The notes: generated from the letters alone by a model not told the origin. A stretch of DNA of 64,000 nt from JBDHWG01 sp039810085 (GCA_039810085.1 JBDHWG010000002.1:237370-301369); one strand, 5' to 3'; positions 42,892 through 51,927 are shown, counted from the stretch's first letter. Numbers and translations are program-made.

Positions 42892-44196
42892 TTAGTTCGG
42901 TGTCGCCAGACGGTCGTCAGAACGCGTTGGCTTGGACCGACCGCTTGCCGCTGCCTTGGCCGATGGGGCCGGCTCCAACCGGCGCAAGGCATCATCCAGC
43001 CGCTCGATGGCTTTCTCGCGCTCATCCGGGTCCAGAGGCTCGGAAGACGTGAGCAACGCCCGCACCTCTGCCAGTTCGGCGGAGACGTCGGCGGCCGTGT
43101 GGGCGGGCCCATCGGGCGTCTTTGCCGCCTCGCGTTGATAGTAGCGGGCGTCGCGCGCCTGGACAATCTGGTCGATGATGATTTGGATGATGGCGAGGAG
43201 CGGGATCGCCAGGAGTGTACCGATTGGGCCAAGAATACTGCCGAAGACCAGCAAGCCGATGAGGATGGTCATGGCGCTGACGCCCATCGCCTGCCCAAGG
43301 ATGCGCGGCACAAGGAAGAAGTTGACCGCATTCATGATGACCAGTGTCCAGATGACGGCAATCGAGGCGGTGAGGAGACCCTGGCTAATCGTCAGCATGA
43401 ACACCAAGAGCGCGCCCAGCACTGGCGCGACACCCGGAATCGGAACAATCTGAAGCAAGCCCATGATCAGCGCGAGGACCGTGCCAAACTTAAGCCCCAT
43501 CGCCAGGTAACCGATGCCGACCAGCACCCCCACCACGACAACGAGAAGGAGCAACCCGCGTAGATACGCGCCCAGTTGCCGCTCGATATCGTCCCAGATG
43601 ACGCGGGCCCGTGGACGGTCCGGCGGCGGCGCCAACCGCACGACCCATTCGCGCACCTGCGATGCGTCGGCGAGCCAGAGGAAGGCAATGGTCACGACAA
43701 ACACGAAGACGAAGGCTGAGCTAACAATCGTCGAGGCGAAGCCTACCACAGTCGACGCGATGGTCTCAGCGTTATCGCGCAGATAGGTGAGGACATTGAC
43801 CGACCGCGCCTGATCCACGAGTTGAGTCACAACTTGGCGAGCCAGCGGATTGTTGAACTGGAATTGCTCGGGTCTAGAGACGAAGTCATCGTACTGCGTG
43901 ACCAAAGTGGTGACCAGCCCAGGAACTTCGTCCACCATCGGTGGAATCAGGAGCGCAATGACGAGGGGCACGACGGCTAGCAAGACCACGAGCACCAGCA
44001 CCATGGCGAGACGACGAGGCATATGCTGGCGCTCCAGGAAATCGACCGGCGCTTTCATCGCCAGCGAGAACAGAATGGCGACGAATACCGTCACCAGCGT
44101 GCTGCGCGCGAGATACGCCGCCCACACGATAATGAGCGCCGCGACGATAGTGAGCGTGGCGAGGAAAATCCGTCCGTAGGACCACGACCGTTGCAT
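42892..44196 (-). CDS. AI-2E family transporter
   Basis: A 434-residue inner-membrane permease of the AI-2E (PF01594) family. ATG 44196 has GGAGAG eight bases upstream. About eight helices are visible, with the family landmarks FSLAMKAPVDFLERQHMPRR, a long periplasmic or cytosolic middle domain, VIWDDIERQLGAYLRG and the C-terminal block IVPIPGVAPVLGALLV and FFLVPRILGQAMGVSA. GSILGPIGTLLAIPLLAII is the usual ending of the core. A charged tail of about 80 residues follows. Family members include TqsA and Na+/H+ antiporters, so the substrate is unknown. The Uma2 gene is downstream. Confidence 0.88.
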   Translation of the reverse strand: MQRSWSYGRIFLATLTIVAALIIVWAAYLARSTLVTVFVAILFSLAMKAPVDFLERQHMPRRLAMVLVLVVLLAVVPLVIALLIPPMVDEVPGLVTTLVTQYDDFVSRPEQFQFNNPLARQVVTQLVDQARSVNVLTYLRDNAETIASTVVGFASTIVSSAFVFVFVVTIAFLWLADASQVREWVVRLAPPPDRPRARVIWDDIERQLGAYLRGLLLLVVVVGVLVGIGYLAMGLKFGTVLALIMGLLQIVPIPGVAPVLGALLVFMLTISQGLLTASIAVIWTLVIMNAVNFFLVPRILGQAMGVSAMTILIGLLVFGSILGPIGTLLAIPLLAIIQIIIDQIVQARDARYYQREAAKTPDGPAHTAADVSAELAEVRALLTSSEPLDPDEREKAIERLDDALRRLEPAPSAKAAASGRSKPTRSDDRLATPN

Positions 44197-44243
44197 GGGT
44201 AAATCTCTCCAGGTCGATCCGCTGCGATTCCGCGATAAGATGT

Positions 44244-44271
44244 ATTCTACAATATTGTACCACAATGGCAA
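44244..44271 (-). promoter_or_regulatory. Promoter of the AI-2E family transporter with overlapping palindrome
   Basis: On the minus strand TTGCCA (44271-44266) and TAGAAT (44249-44244) are 16 bases apart. A perfect 12-base palindrome TACAATATTGTA at 44248-44259 sits within the spacer and touches the -10, a good place for an operator. Confidence 0.55.
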
Positions 44272-44294
44272 ACGCTCAGGCGCAGCCTTGCAGC

Positions 44295-44323
44295 TTGACA
44301 AGAGTCCCCGCGTGGCCTATCCT
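44295..44323 (+). promoter_or_regulatory. Promoter of the Memo-like gene cluster
   Basis: Consensus TTGACA at 44295-44300 and TATCCT at 44318-44323 with a 17-base spacer. It should drive the tightly spaced + strand genes from 44374. Confidence 0.7.
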
Positions 44324-44373
44324 GCTTGTACTTAAGCCGTTACGACACTTTATGTGTAGAGTATAGAGGAGAT

Positions 44374-45249
44374 ATGTCACTCGACCGCGAGAAACTGAGC
44401 GAGTACATGGACAAGATGGTGCAGGACGAACAGAACGCCCTCGGCGAGGCCGGGGTCAACGCGCTATTGGAGCGTGGCCGCCAATGGTCCCTGGGCGAGA
44501 CGCTGCGCCAGGGCGGCTCGATCATCTTCCCGCACGCCGGCATCGCCGACTGCGGCCATCAGATCGCCGCGGCGGCTCAGGCGTGCCTCGACTCCGGCGC
44601 GGACCGCGTGCTGGCCGTCGGCGTCCTCCACGCCTTGACCGACGAGTTGCAAGAAGCCCGCGTCCGCGTCGCCAATGGCGCGGATGTCACCAAAGAGAAG
44701 TACTGGGGCATTCAAGGCCCTGGCCTGCCCGGCCACGACAACTGGAAGACCGAGTACTCGCTGCGCCACTTCCTGTTCCTGTTGGATGAGGAGGCCAAGC
44801 GGCGCGGCGTCCAAGCGCCCCAGGTCATCCTGCGCTACCCCTATCTGGCCGGCGGCAAACCAGAAATCCTGCCCGGCATCGCAGAGTTGCAGGTCATCGC
44901 CAAGGACGCCGTCGTCGTCTCCACCGCCGACGCCTTCCACCACGGCATCGGCTATGGCGACCCGCCGGAACGCGCGCTCTACCCAGAGCGCGGCGGGCTG
45001 GACCTGGCGCGCAAGACCATCCAGGAGGGCCTAGACATCTTGCGCGACGGCGACTACTGGGGCTACAACGGGCACTGCGTCGTCGCCAAGAGCGACGCCC
45101 GCGACGCCGGCCAGGTTGTGCGCTACCTGCTGGGACCGCTCCAGGGCCACATCCTCGACATGACCTACACCGACACCACCGACATGTACAATTCGCCGCC
45201 GCCGACGTGGGTTGCGGGCGCGCTCATCGAGCAGCGCCCGGTGCGCTAA
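44374..45249 (+). CDS. Memo/LigB-fold-like putative metalloprotein
   Basis: A 291-residue cytosolic protein. ATG 44374 follows AGAGGAG at a short spacing. Possible metal ligands appear in FPHAGIADCGHQIAAAA, VLAVGVLHALTDEL and VSTADAFHHGIGYGDPPE. This ordering recalls the HAGYxYSG, GPSHH and FCHYG sites of the Memo family, relatives of extradiol dioxygenases. The match is by pattern only and the spacing differs, so the call is tentative. It heads a run with a Nudix hydrolase (6 bases away) and two alpha/beta hydrolases, which suggests a catabolic or detoxifying role. The substrate is unknown. Confidence 0.65.
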   Translation: MSLDREKLSEYMDKMVQDEQNALGEAGVNALLERGRQWSLGETLRQGGSIIFPHAGIADCGHQIAAAAQACLDSGADRVLAVGVLHALTDELQEARVRVANGADVTKEKYWGIQGPGLPGHDNWKTEYSLRHFLFLLDEEAKRRGVQAPQVILRYPYLAGGKPEILPGIAELQVIAKDAVVVSTADAFHHGIGYGDPPERALYPERGGLDLARKTIQEGLDILRDGDYWGYNGHCVVAKSDARDAGQVVRYLLGPLQGHILDMTYTDTTDMYNSPPPTWVAGALIEQRPVR

Positions 45250-45255
45250 GGTCTC

Positions 45256-45720
45256 GTGGACGAGACGCGCATCGTCAGCAAGGTCGTGGCCTATATTACG
45301 CACAACGGACGGCTGTTGGTCTTCCGCGAGCCGGCGTTTCCCGAGGTCGGCATCCAGGTGCCGGTCGGCACGATGGAGCCGGACGAGACGCCGGCCGACG
45401 CCGTGCTGCGCGAAGCCGAGGAGGAGACGGGGCTGGACACCCTGCGCATCGTCGCCTTCCTCGGCGCGCAGGACCGGGACCTCCGTCCACGGGGCCGCAA
45501 CGTTGTTCAGCGCCGCCACTTCTTCCACCTCACCCTCGACAGCGACGCATTGGAGACGTGGCGGCACTGGGAGACAAGCCCGTCCGAGGGCAACGTGCCC
45601 GAGATCGAGTTCGAGTTCTTCTGGGTAAACATCCCCGACGGCATCCCGCAGCTATCGGGCGAGCAAGACGCCCTCCTTCACCTGATTGACGTGCATGGAG
45701 ACAGCCGTGGGGCAGTCTAA
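45256..45720 (+). CDS. Nudix hydrolase
   Basis: A 154-residue enzyme that should cleave a nucleoside-diphosphate-linked compound. The Nudix box is complete: G-x5-E-x7-REAEEETGL, beginning at GTMEPDE and centred on REAEEETG. It is preceded by VGIQVPV and followed by RRHFFHLTL strands. GTG 45256 has AAGG four bases upstream and lies 6 bases after the previous stop. The hydrolysed substrate cannot be told from sequence. Confidence 0.88.
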   Translation: MDETRIVSKVVAYITHNGRLLVFREPAFPEVGIQVPVGTMEPDETPADAVLREAEEETGLDTLRIVAFLGAQDRDLRPRGRNVVQRRHFFHLTLDSDALETWRHWETSPSEGNVPEIEFEFFWVNIPDGIPQLSGEQDALLHLIDVHGDSRGAV

Positions 45721-45729
45721 GGAAGCGTC

Positions 45730-47421
45730 ATGAACGCTGCGCTCCTGCATAACGTCGCCATGCCTATGCGCGATGGCACGCTGCTGCGCGCCGATGTCTA
45801 CCTGCCGCGCGGCGACGGCCCCTTCCCTGCCCTGGTTGAGCGCACGCCCTACGGCAAGGAAGCCTCCATCGAGGTGCAGATCGGCGCGCCGCAGTTCTTC
45901 ACCGACCACGGCTACGCCGTCGTCATCCAGGACGTGCGCGGCCGCTTCCAGTCCGAGGGCCGCTTCTACCCCTTCAAGGACGACGGCTGGGGCGAAAATC
46001 AGGACGGCTACGACACGGTCGAGTGGATCGCGGCTCAGCCATGGTGCGATGGGCGCGTGGGGACTATCGGCGGCTCATACGCCGGCGCGACGCAGTACCG
46101 CATGGCCCCTACCCGGCCGCCGCACCTGCGAGCGATGGCGGTGCGGCAATCGGCGTCGGACTACTGGGCCGAGTGGGTCTACCACGGCGGCGCGTTCGAG
46201 CTGGGCTTTATGCTCCACTGGACACTGCGCTGGGCGTTCTTCAACCTGGCCCACCTGGCGAGCGGCGACGAGGTCGAGCGGCGCCGCGCCGAGCTGGCCG
46301 ACGCCATCGAGGACATGGACGCCCTCTACCAGCGCCTCCCCCTGGCTCCCGACCCGTTGGTTGTCGGGCTGGAGGACTGGTACAACGAGTTCCTGGCCCA
46401 TCCAGCCGACGGCCCGTTCTGGCAACGGTGGAGCATCGCCCGCCGGCATCACCAGATCGACACGCCCATCTTCCACCTGGGCGGCTGGTTCGACATCTTC
46501 ATCAACGGCACGCTCAAGAACTTCACGGGCCTCCGCGCGTTGGCCGGCAGCCAGGCGGCCCGCGACGCTCAGCGGCTCATCGTCGGCCCGTGGATCCACA
46601 GCCCGGCCAACATGCTCAAGCCCGTCCAGGGCGACGTCAACTTTGGCCCGACAAGCACACGCGACTATAATCAGATGCGCCTGCCCTGGTTCGATTACTG
46701 GCTCAAGGGCATCGCCAATGGCGTCACGGACGAGCCGCCGGTGCAACTGTTCGTCATGGGCGAGAATCGCTGGCGCAGCGCCGACACCTACCCCCTCCCC
46801 GACACGCGCTACCAGAGCTGGTACTTCTGCAGCGGCGGTGGGCTGACAACTCAGCCCCCGACAACCGACGAGCCGCCCGACAGCTTCGTCTTCGACCCGG
46901 CCAACCCGACGCCAACGCTCGGCGGCTGCACCCTGTACATCCCGGCTGGCCCGCTGGACCAGACGCCGGCCGAAGCCTGGGGACTGACGTATACCAGTGA
47001 GCCATTAGAGAATGACCTGACCGTCATCGGCCCGGTGGCGTGCGTGCTACTCGGCGCGTCGTCGGCGGTAGATACCGACTGGGTTGTGCGTCTGACCGAC
47101 GTGGACGAGGACGGCTTCTCGCGCCTGCTGTGCGACGGCATCCTGCGCGCCCGCTACCGCGCCTCGCACACGCAGCCGACGCCGCTGACGCCGGGCGAAG
47201 TCTACGAGTTCGTCGTGGACCTGTGGGCGACGGCCAACACCTTCAAGGCGGGTCATTGCATCCGCATCGCGGTTTGCTCTAGCAGCTTCCCACGTTTCGA
47301 CCGCAACCTTGGCGCGTGGGAGATTCCGGCCTACGGCGACGCCTTCTGCATCCAGCGCAACACCATCCTCCACGACGCCCTCCGCCCATCGCGCATCATT
47401 CTGCCAGTCATCCCGACGTAG
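45730..47421 (+). CDS. CocE/NonD family hydrolase (S15-like)
   Basis: A 563-residue alpha/beta hydrolase of the X-Pro dipeptidyl-peptidase/CocE type. The N-terminal strand is VAMPMRDGTLLRADVYLPRG; then RTPYGK, VVIQDVRGRFQSEG and the nucleophile elbow GGSYAGATQY. The cap domain and the C-terminal jelly-roll (EPLENDLTVIGPVACVL, SSFPRFDRNLG) are all present, so the gene is intact. Family members hydrolyse amides or esters, including cocaine esterase and amino-ester hydrolases. ATG 45730 has AAGGAAG upstream and is 9 bases past the Nudix stop. Confidence 0.9.
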   Translation: MNAALLHNVAMPMRDGTLLRADVYLPRGDGPFPALVERTPYGKEASIEVQIGAPQFFTDHGYAVVIQDVRGRFQSEGRFYPFKDDGWGENQDGYDTVEWIAAQPWCDGRVGTIGGSYAGATQYRMAPTRPPHLRAMAVRQSASDYWAEWVYHGGAFELGFMLHWTLRWAFFNLAHLASGDEVERRRAELADAIEDMDALYQRLPLAPDPLVVGLEDWYNEFLAHPADGPFWQRWSIARRHHQIDTPIFHLGGWFDIFINGTLKNFTGLRALAGSQAARDAQRLIVGPWIHSPANMLKPVQGDVNFGPTSTRDYNQMRLPWFDYWLKGIANGVTDEPPVQLFVMGENRWRSADTYPLPDTRYQSWYFCSGGGLTTQPPTTDEPPDSFVFDPANPTPTLGGCTLYIPAGPLDQTPAEAWGLTYTSEPLENDLTVIGPVACVLLGASSAVDTDWVVRLTDVDEDGFSRLLCDGILRARYRASHTQPTPLTPGEVYEFVVDLWATANTFKAGHCIRIAVCSSSFPRFDRNLGAWEIPAYGDAFCIQRNTILHDALRPSRIILPVIPT

Positions 47422-47436
47422 TGAAGGAGACGATAA

Positions 47437-48363
47437 ATGCCTCTGCACCCTGATGCCGCTGCGTTCCTGGCGCAGCGCGAGAGCCTGGGCGTGCGCCCGG
47501 TCAACGAGCTGAGCGTCGAGGCGGGACGCGAACAGGCTATCCGCGTCCGCCCGCTGCCCGGCCCCGACGACGTAGTCGGCCACGTCCACGACCGTGCGAT
47601 TCCGGGGCCGAACGGCGACATCCACGTGCGCATCTACGTTGCGGCCGGCGTTACCGAAGAGCAGCACCCGCTGCCGGTCATCGTCTACTTCCACGGTGGC
47701 GGCTGGGTCGTCGGCGACCTGGACACCGACGACATGCGCTGCCGCCAGTTTGCCCGCACCGCCAACGCCGTGGTCGTCTCGGTCAATTACCGCCACGCGC
47801 CGGAGCACCGCTTCCCCGCCGCCGTCGAGGACGCCTACGCCGCTGTCCGCTGGGTAGCCGAGAACGCGGCCCAGATGGGCGAAGACCCCGGGCGCATCGC
47901 CGTGGCCGGGGTGAGCGCGGGTGGCAACCTCGCCGCCGTCGTTGCGCTCATGGCGAAGGAACGCGGCGGCCCGCCCATCGCGTTCCAGGCGCTCATCGTG
48001 CCGGTCACAAACTACAGCTTTGATACGGCCTCCTACAACGAATGCGCCGAGGGCTACGGCCTCAGCCGCGACGCCATGGTCTGGTATTGGGACAAGTACC
48101 TGGCGACATCCGAGGACGGCGCTAACCCTTACGCCTCGCCCCTGCGCGCCGCCGACCTATCCGACTTGCCACCCGCCTACGTCGCCACGGCGGAGTACGA
48201 CCCACTGCGGGACGAAGGCGACGCCTACGCCCTACGCCTGCGCGAAGCGGGCGTGCCTGTCGTTCGCGCGCGCTTCGAGGGCATGATCCACGGCTTCCTC
48301 GGCGCGAACGCTTTCATCAGGATTGGTCGAGAGATTGGGCTGGCCCTGGCTACGTCAGCATAG
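47437..48363 (+). CDS. Alpha/beta hydrolase, hormone-sensitive-lipase-like esterase
   Basis: A 308-residue esterase. The oxyanion loop is VYFHGGGWVVGD, the nucleophile elbow GVSAGGNLAA (usually GDSAGG), and YRHAPEHRFPAAVEDA is the family phrase. The catalytic Asp is likely in AEYDPLRDEGDAYA and the His in FEGMIHGFLGA. It should hydrolyse short-chain esters in the cytosol. ATG 47437 has AAGGAG upstream and the gene is 15 bases past the CocE-like stop, the last of the Memo-Nudix-CocE group. A dispersed repeat follows. Confidence 0.9.
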   Translation: MPLHPDAAAFLAQRESLGVRPVNELSVEAGREQAIRVRPLPGPDDVVGHVHDRAIPGPNGDIHVRIYVAAGVTEEQHPLPVIVYFHGGGWVVGDLDTDDMRCRQFARTANAVVVSVNYRHAPEHRFPAAVEDAYAAVRWVAENAAQMGEDPGRIAVAGVSAGGNLAAVVALMAKERGGPPIAFQALIVPVTNYSFDTASYNECAEGYGLSRDAMVWYWDKYLATSEDGANPYASPLRAADLSDLPPAYVATAEYDPLRDEGDAYALRLREAGVPVVRARFEGMIHGFLGANAFIRIGREIGLALATSA

Positions 48364-48378
48364 ACAAGCAGGTAGGCC

Positions 48379-48500
48379 GTCATTGCGAGGAGGACGGCAG
48401 GACGACGAAGCAATCCCTCGGTGGGCGAAGGACGCGCCAGTCTGGGATTAGAGTTGCTGTCGCCACGGCGGGAGATTGCTTCGCGTTCGCTCGCAATGAC
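48379..48500. repeat. Dispersed palindromic repeat, copy 2 (GTCATTGCGAG family)
   Basis: GTCATTGCGAG at 48379-48389 and its exact inverse CTCGCAATGAC at 48490-48500 bound the element. Inside are CGAAGCAATCCCTCG and GGAGATTGCTTCG, again inverse to one another. The middle about 50 bases are unlike the other copies. The element lies between two + strand genes and its end is 10 bases before the ribosome-binding site of the next gene. Confidence 0.8.
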
Positions 48501-48517
48501 AGGAACATGGAGGCACA

Positions 48518-49675
48518 GTGCAGCCAACGGATGTGGTGATTATCGGCGGCGGTATCAGCGGCGTGGCGGCGGCGTATGAGCTGGCCGGGGCGGGCGCGTC
48601 GGTGACGCTCGTGGAGAAGGGCGATCTAGCGAGCATGGCGTCCGGCTGGACGCTCGCGGGCGTCCGTCAGTCCGGGCGCGACCCGGCCGAGATTCCCCTG
48701 GCTGTCGCTGCTGTTAAACGCTGGGAGCAGTTAGCCGAGGCGCTAGAGGCCGATGTGGAGTACCGCCAGGACGGCAACCTGCGCCTGGCGCGGACCGAGG
48801 ACGAAGTACCCGTTATCGCCCGCCTGGTGGACGAGGGGCGCAGCCTGGGCCTGCCGATGGAGTATCTCGACGGCAATGATGACGTTCGCCGCCTGGCCCC
48901 TGCCCTGGCGCCGTCCATCCTCGCTGCGTCCTACTGCCCGACCGACGGCCACGCCAACCCGCTGAAAGTTGTGCGGGCATTCGCAGAAGCGGCAAAGCGG
49001 CGCGGCGTGACCGTCTCGACCGGCACGGAGGCGCTCGCCATCGCAATAGACGGCGGCCGGGTCGCAGGGGTGCAGACGCCGTGCGGGCTTCTCCCCGCCG
49101 ATGCCGTCGTCGTCGCGGCGGGCGTCACCTCCGACCGCCTCCTCGCGCCCCTCGGCATTCGCCTGCCCATCACCGTCCGCCACGTCTCCGCCATCCAGAC
49201 GACACCCCTGCCGCCGCTGCTCAAGCAGGTGCTCGGCGTCGCCAACGGCGACTATGCCGGCCGGCAGCAGGTGGACGGGCGCTTCCGCATGACCGGCAGC
49301 GGCGAGAATTGGCGCTGGCCGAGCGGGGCACTGACGGCGGACGCCATCCAGCCGCCGATGGGCGACGTAGCCAACGTGCTGGACCGCGCCATCGCTGTGG
49401 TTCCGGCGCTGGCCGGGGCGCGCATCGCTCGCGTCTGGGGCGGCCTGATCGACATGACACCTGACGCCCTGCCGGTTCTCGAACGCGCGCCAGAGATCGA
49501 GGGCCTGGTGATTGCAGCGGGCTTTTCTGGCCACGGCTTCTGCCTTGGGCCAATCACCGGCCGCATCATCTGCGAGCTGGCGACGGGCGGGCAATCGTCG
49601 CTGCCCCTCGCGCCGTTCCGCCGCGCCCGATTCGACGATGTCGCCGGACAAGCGCCCATGACGCTCCACGGCTGA
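48518..49675 (+). CDS. FAD-dependent oxidoreductase, D-amino acid/sarcosine oxidase family
   Basis: A 385-residue DAO-type flavoprotein. GTG 48518 follows GGAGG at four bases. The FAD-binding dinucleotide fold is VVIIGGGISGVAAAYELAGAG, with VEKGDLASMASGWTLAGVRQ after it. The C-terminal FAD contact is VIAAGFSGHGFCLGPITGR and the substrate side has RVWGGLIDMTPDALPVLE. It should oxidise an amine or amino acid to an imine, giving hydrogen peroxide or passing electrons onward. It resembles small subunits of glycine/sarcosine oxidases. The exact substrate is unknown. A second DAO protein is at 56177. Confidence 0.88.
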   Translation: MQPTDVVIIGGGISGVAAAYELAGAGASVTLVEKGDLASMASGWTLAGVRQSGRDPAEIPLAVAAVKRWEQLAEALEADVEYRQDGNLRLARTEDEVPVIARLVDEGRSLGLPMEYLDGNDDVRRLAPALAPSILAASYCPTDGHANPLKVVRAFAEAAKRRGVTVSTGTEALAIAIDGGRVAGVQTPCGLLPADAVVVAAGVTSDRLLAPLGIRLPITVRHVSAIQTTPLPPLLKQVLGVANGDYAGRQQVDGRFRMTGSGENWRWPSGALTADAIQPPMGDVANVLDRAIAVVPALAGARIARVWGGLIDMTPDALPVLERAPEIEGLVIAAGFSGHGFCLGPITGRIICELATGGQSSLPLAPFRRARFDDVAGQAPMTLHG

Positions 49676-49731
49676 CGCCACGAACAAACGAAAGCATGAG
49701 ACCCATTTAGAATGACAAGGAGCTGACTGCA

Positions 49732-51759
49732 ATGACTGATGTTTCCCCCCGCCCGGTGACGCCGGAAGACCTGCTGTCCCTCAAGGCCGTCAACGACGTT
49801 CAGATTTCGCCCGACGGCCGCCGCGTCGCCTATACCCTGGCCGAGATCGACGCCGAGGCCGACGACTACCGCATGAGCATCTGGGTTGTCCCAGCCGAGG
49901 GCGGCACGCCGGCGCGTCTCACCCAGGGCTCCAAGAAGGATATGTACCCCCGCTGGTCGCCCGACGGCAAGCGCCTTGCCTTCCTCTCCGACCGCGACGG
50001 CGACAAGCCCCAGCTCTACGTTCTGCCCCTGGACGGCGGCGAGGCGCGCAAGCTCACCTCCCTCGATTACGGCGCTGGTCCGGCCGTCTGGTCGCCGGAC
50101 GGTACGCGCCTGCTGTTCACGGCGCGCCCGCCCTTCGACCCCGCGCCCCAGGATAAAGATGCTCGCAAGCGATGGGAGGGGCGACCCAAGGTCGTCACCC
50201 GCGCCCACTACAAGGACGACGGCAGCGGCTACACCTTCGACGCGGCGACACAGGTTTATGTCATCTCTGCTGAGGGCGGCGAGGCGACGCAGATCACCCA
50301 CGGCCACCGCGAGCACCTGACGCCAGCCTGGTCACCCGACGGAACCAAAATTGCCTACGCCCAGACGCGCGAAGGCGCAGGCGACTTCCGCGTGAGCGAC
50401 ATCTGGGTCGCCGACGCCGACGGCAAGAACGCGCGCTGCCTGGAGCGCAACATCGGCCGCGCCATCTCGCCCACGTGGTCACCCGATGGCAAGACCGTCG
50501 CGTGCTATGGCTCCCATGAGCAGATCGAGGGTCTGGGCGACCCCGACTGGCTGGTATGGACGATGTCGGCCGAAGGCGGTGGGGCGCGCAAGCTCACCGG
50601 CGAGCATGACCGTAGCGCCGCTCAATTCCCGCCGCCGACGGTCACACCGGGGCCGATGTGGTCGCCGGATGGGCAGACGCTCACCTACCCCCTCGCCGAC
50701 CGAGGCAACGTCCACATCGGCCGGGTCAATGTCGCCGGCGGTGAGGTGAGCATCATCGTGAGCGGTATCCGCCAAGTCACAGCTGTCAGCTACGCTCCCG
50801 ACGCCAATCGCCTCGCCTTCGCCTGCGCCGAGATGGAGTTCCCCAGCGACGTGTTCGCCGCCGATTGGGATGGCGGCAATGAGCGCCGCCTGACAGAGAT
50901 CAATGCCGCCTTCCTGTCGCAACTCCAGCTGCCCCGCGTCGAGCGCCGCGACTTCGCCACGCCCTACGGGCACACCGTCGAGGGCTGGGTGACATACCCC
51001 ACGTCGGGCAGTGGTCCCGCGCCCATGCTCGTGGACATCCACGGCGGCCCCCACGCCTTCCACATGCCGACGTTCTTTGTCGTGACCTTCTACCGCTACG
51101 TCCTGGCATCGCGCGGCTGGGCCATCCTGACGGTCAACCCGACCGGCTCCGGCTCCTATGGGCGCGACTTCGCCCTGGGCATTCGCGGCCAGTGGGGCGA
51201 GTACGACCTGCCAGAGCAGAACGCAGCGATTGACGACCTCATCGCCGAGGGCGTCGCCGACCCGGAGCGGCTGGCTGTGACCGGCTACTCCTACGGGGGC
51301 TACATGACGTCGTGGATCGTCGGGCACAGCGACCGCTTCAAGGCCGCCGTCATCGGCGCGCCGGTGACGAACCTCGAATCGTTCCACGGTACGTCGGATA
51401 TCGGGATGTGGTTCGGGTCGTGGGAGATGCTGGGGTCGATCACCGAGGCGCGCGAGACGTTCCGCCGCCTGTCGCCGGTCAACTACATCGACCGGGTGAC
51501 GACACCCTGCCTCATCCTGCACGGCGAGGCGGACGACCGCTGCCCCATCGGTCAGGGCGAGGAGTTCTTCGTCGGCTTGGTGGCACAGGGCAAAGTTCCG
51601 ACGCAGTTCGTGCGCTACCCCGGCGGCAGCCACATGTTCCTGCGCAACGGCCGCCCCAGCCACCGCGTGGATTACAACACGCGTGTCATCAACTGGATTG
51701 AGAAGTACGCCAACGTTCCGCAAGCCGAGGCCGCCGCGCAAGCCGCCGGCGGAGACTAG
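49732..51759 (+). CDS. S9 family prolyl oligopeptidase-like peptidase
   Basis: A 675-residue peptidase without signal peptide. The first 390 residues form a beta-propeller of TolB/WD40-like blades (ISPDGRRVAYTLAE, PRWSPDGKRLAFLSD, TPAWSPDGTKIAYAQ and others). The C-terminal alpha/beta hydrolase has nucleophile GYSYGGYMTSWI, Asp in HGEADDRCPIGQ and His in GGSHMFLR. This is the acylaminoacyl-peptidase or DPP-IV-like layout, acting on short peptides in the cytosol. ATG 49732 has AAGGAG upstream. The gene ends at a large hairpin repeat. Confidence 0.93.
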   Translation: MTDVSPRPVTPEDLLSLKAVNDVQISPDGRRVAYTLAEIDAEADDYRMSIWVVPAEGGTPARLTQGSKKDMYPRWSPDGKRLAFLSDRDGDKPQLYVLPLDGGEARKLTSLDYGAGPAVWSPDGTRLLFTARPPFDPAPQDKDARKRWEGRPKVVTRAHYKDDGSGYTFDAATQVYVISAEGGEATQITHGHREHLTPAWSPDGTKIAYAQTREGAGDFRVSDIWVADADGKNARCLERNIGRAISPTWSPDGKTVACYGSHEQIEGLGDPDWLVWTMSAEGGGARKLTGEHDRSAAQFPPPTVTPGPMWSPDGQTLTYPLADRGNVHIGRVNVAGGEVSIIVSGIRQVTAVSYAPDANRLAFACAEMEFPSDVFAADWDGGNERRLTEINAAFLSQLQLPRVERRDFATPYGHTVEGWVTYPTSGSGPAPMLVDIHGGPHAFHMPTFFVVTFYRYVLASRGWAILTVNPTGSGSYGRDFALGIRGQWGEYDLPEQNAAIDDLIAEGVADPERLAVTGYSYGGYMTSWIVGHSDRFKAAVIGAPVTNLESFHGTSDIGMWFGSWEMLGSITEARETFRRLSPVNYIDRVTTPCLILHGEADDRCPIGQGEEFFVGLVAQGKVPTQFVRYPGGSHMFLRNGRPSHRVDYNTRVINWIEKYANVPQAEAAAQAAGGD

Positions 51760-51803
51760 ATTATCTCGTCCACTTGCGCGTGACCGGCATTCGGCCGACA
51801 ACA

Positions 51804-51884
51804 TCCGGTGTCACGCCGACACAGGAGGGGTCTCTCCGCCGAGCACCCTCGGAGAGATGCCTCCTCCGTCGGCATGACACCGGA
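51804..51884. repeat. Long imperfect palindrome between convergent genes
   Basis: Arms of 34 bases at 51804-51837 and 51851-51884 are inverse copies with five mismatches around a 13-base loop. Key words are GGTGTCA near the ends and TCTCTCC/GGAGAGA beside the loop. The layout (GTCAT..CGA... to CTC) recalls the GTCATTGCGAG family and may be a relative. It lies 44 bases from each neighbouring stop codon and may also terminate transcription. Confidence 0.7.
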
Positions 51885-51927
51885 ACTGTCGCCCGTATAG
51901 ACGCGTTGCCGATGTGTGAAGTCCAAA

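Noticed and set aside
50479..51804. 441-codon frame antisense to the S9 peptidase
   Set aside because: Overlaps the catalytic domain of an intact peptidase and shows no domain of its own.
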